From assembly GCA_947088195.1 (NCBI GenBank), contig CAMUFS010000156.1, forward strand, positions 1 to 7,220: DNA of 7,220 bases, in the 5' to 3' direction. This stretch comes from an uncultured Clostridia bacterium (GTDB taxonomy: Bacteria > Bacillota > Clostridia > Lachnospirales > Lachnospiraceae). Position 1 is the stretch's first letter. The number at the start of each line of letters is the position of its first letter. Shown piece by piece: positions 6,983 to 7,220 of this stretch. The notes beneath the pieces are model-generated. The model did not search any database and was not told the DNA's origin. It saw only the letters and a program-made list of their open reading frames with translations. Both the position numbers and the translations under genes were made by a program.

Positions 6983-6989
6983 CCTCACC
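6983..6989 (-). promoter_or_regulatory. Ribosome binding site of the symporter gene
   Basis: GGTGAGG on the minus strand stands 7 bases before GTG 6975 and 10 before ATG 6972. The spacing slightly favours the GTG start; the protein would differ by a single residue. Confidence 0.6.
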
Positions 6990-7004
6990 ATCTTGTATTA
7001 TCTC

Positions 7005-7034
7005 ATCAAAGCCTATCCAACCTATGGCTTTGAT
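7005..7034 (-). promoter_or_regulatory. Hairpin near the 5' end of the operon mRNA
   Basis: ATCAAAGCC and GGCTTTGAT form a perfect 9-bp stem (7034-7026 with 7013-7005) with a 12-base loop. It falls within a few bases of the expected transcription start near 7040 and ends before the ribosome binding site. No U-run follows, so it is not a terminator. It may stabilise the 5' end or be a binding site for a regulator. Confidence 0.6.
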
Positions 7035-7038
7035 ACGA

Positions 7039-7086
7039 ATAACTATAGTATATAGTAAAATACAATATCTGTAAAGTTATAGTTAT
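7039..7086. promoter_or_regulatory. 9-bp inverted repeat flanking the operon promoter (possible operator)
   Basis: ATAACTATA (7039-7047) and TATAGTTAT (7078-7086) are exact reverse complements. One arm lies at the expected start site and touches the -10; the other lies immediately upstream of the -35. The centres are 39 bp apart. A regulator bound at both arms would enclose the promoter. The arms are AT-rich, so chance is a real alternative. Confidence 0.4.
7047..7075 (-). promoter_or_regulatory. Sigma-A-type promoter of the symporter-kinase-glycosidase operon
   Basis: Minus strand: TTTACA (7075-7070), 17-base spacer, TATACT (7052-7047). Each hexamer differs from consensus at one position, and the spacing is ideal. 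The predicted start near 7040 gives a leader of about 65 bases. It is the only strong promoter I see for the three long genes. Confidence 0.75.
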
Positions 7087-7105
7087 CGCTTATTTATAAT
7101 AGGAA

Positions 7106-7207
7106 AATCATGTTCGAGAGAGGTCCACCCAGAGAATTGTTTATGGTCCTCTGTCACCCCGCTCTCGCTTAGTTCAAAACGTAGCGGATGCTAAACTCGT
7201 GAGAAAC
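7106..7207 (-). repeat. Right copy of the inverted intergenic repeat element
   Basis: Reverse complement of the left-end element. Positions 7207-7148 match 1-60 at 56 of 60 bases and 7138-7106 match 124-156 at about 26 of 33. This copy is shorter, with only about 9 bases between the blocks. Stems matching those of the left copy are 7196-7191 with 7172-7167 and 7152-7148 with 7123-7119. Compared with the left copy, the substitutions inside the stems exchange standard and G-U pairs, so pairing is kept. On the plus strand it contains a 20-codon ORF (7110-7172) beginning MFERGP. The element stops about 20 bases upstream of the possible operator of the operon. Confidence 0.85.
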
Positions 7208-7220
7208 CTCGTTAAGCACC

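Noticed and set aside
7005..7034. Leader hairpin as a transcription attenuator or riboswitch
   Set aside because: No U-run follows the stem, no alternative antiterminator is evident, and no known riboswitch core is recognisable in the roughly 65-base leader.
1..7207. End repeats as terminal inverted repeats of an insertion sequence or classical transposon
   Set aside because: No transposase or recombinase lies between them, the two copies differ in length by about 50 bases, and the left one reaches the window edge so target-site duplications cannot be checked. I keep only the neutral label of repeat element.

Overview
The window looks like chromosome from an anaerobic Clostridia bacterium, most likely Lachnospiraceae. 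This is inferred from moderate-to-low GC, purine-rich Gram-positive ribosome binding sites, the hybrid histidine kinase architecture, a compact GH115-type glycosidase and a possible motility-sigma (sigma-D/FliA) promoter. No RNA gene, CRISPR array, transposase or plasmid origin is visible.

Every gene I accept lies on the minus strand. From right to left in the direction of transcription the order is: an AGCS-family sodium/amino-acid (alanine/glycine) symporter (6975-5581), a membrane-bound hybrid sensor histidine kinase with two receiver domains (5561-2628), a GH115-like glycoside hydrolase without a signal peptide (2615-600), and a small unrecognised 87-residue protein (528-265). The first three are 19 and 12 bp apart with no terminator between them, so they probably form one operon. 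It would be driven by a good sigma-A-type promoter (TTTACA-N17-TATACT) at 7047-7075. The small gene follows after 71 bp. It has its own promoter candidate, with a GCCGATAT element typical of sigma-D, and is followed by a perfect 30-bp palindrome plus U-tract that ends the transcript.

The non-coding ends are the most unusual part. The window opens (1-156) and nearly closes (7106-7207) with two inward-facing copies of the same intergenic element. The first 60 bp of each agree at 56 positions, and a second block of about 33 bp agrees at 26. The left copy carries an extra distal unit. Read outward, both copies encode a matching short peptide of the pattern F-E-R-G-P...H-P-A-x-A-stop, and both can also fold into matching stems. 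The element could be a dispersed structured RNA, a decayed mobile element or a repeated micro-ORF; I cannot name it. The result is an inverted-repeat-bracketed four-gene cassette.

How the genes cooperate is not evident. A plausible reading is nutrient sensing (kinase) combined with uptake (symporter) and intracellular glucuronoxylo-oligosaccharide trimming (GH115-like enzyme). However, the symporter and glycosidase do not belong to one known pathway, and no DNA-binding response regulator is present.
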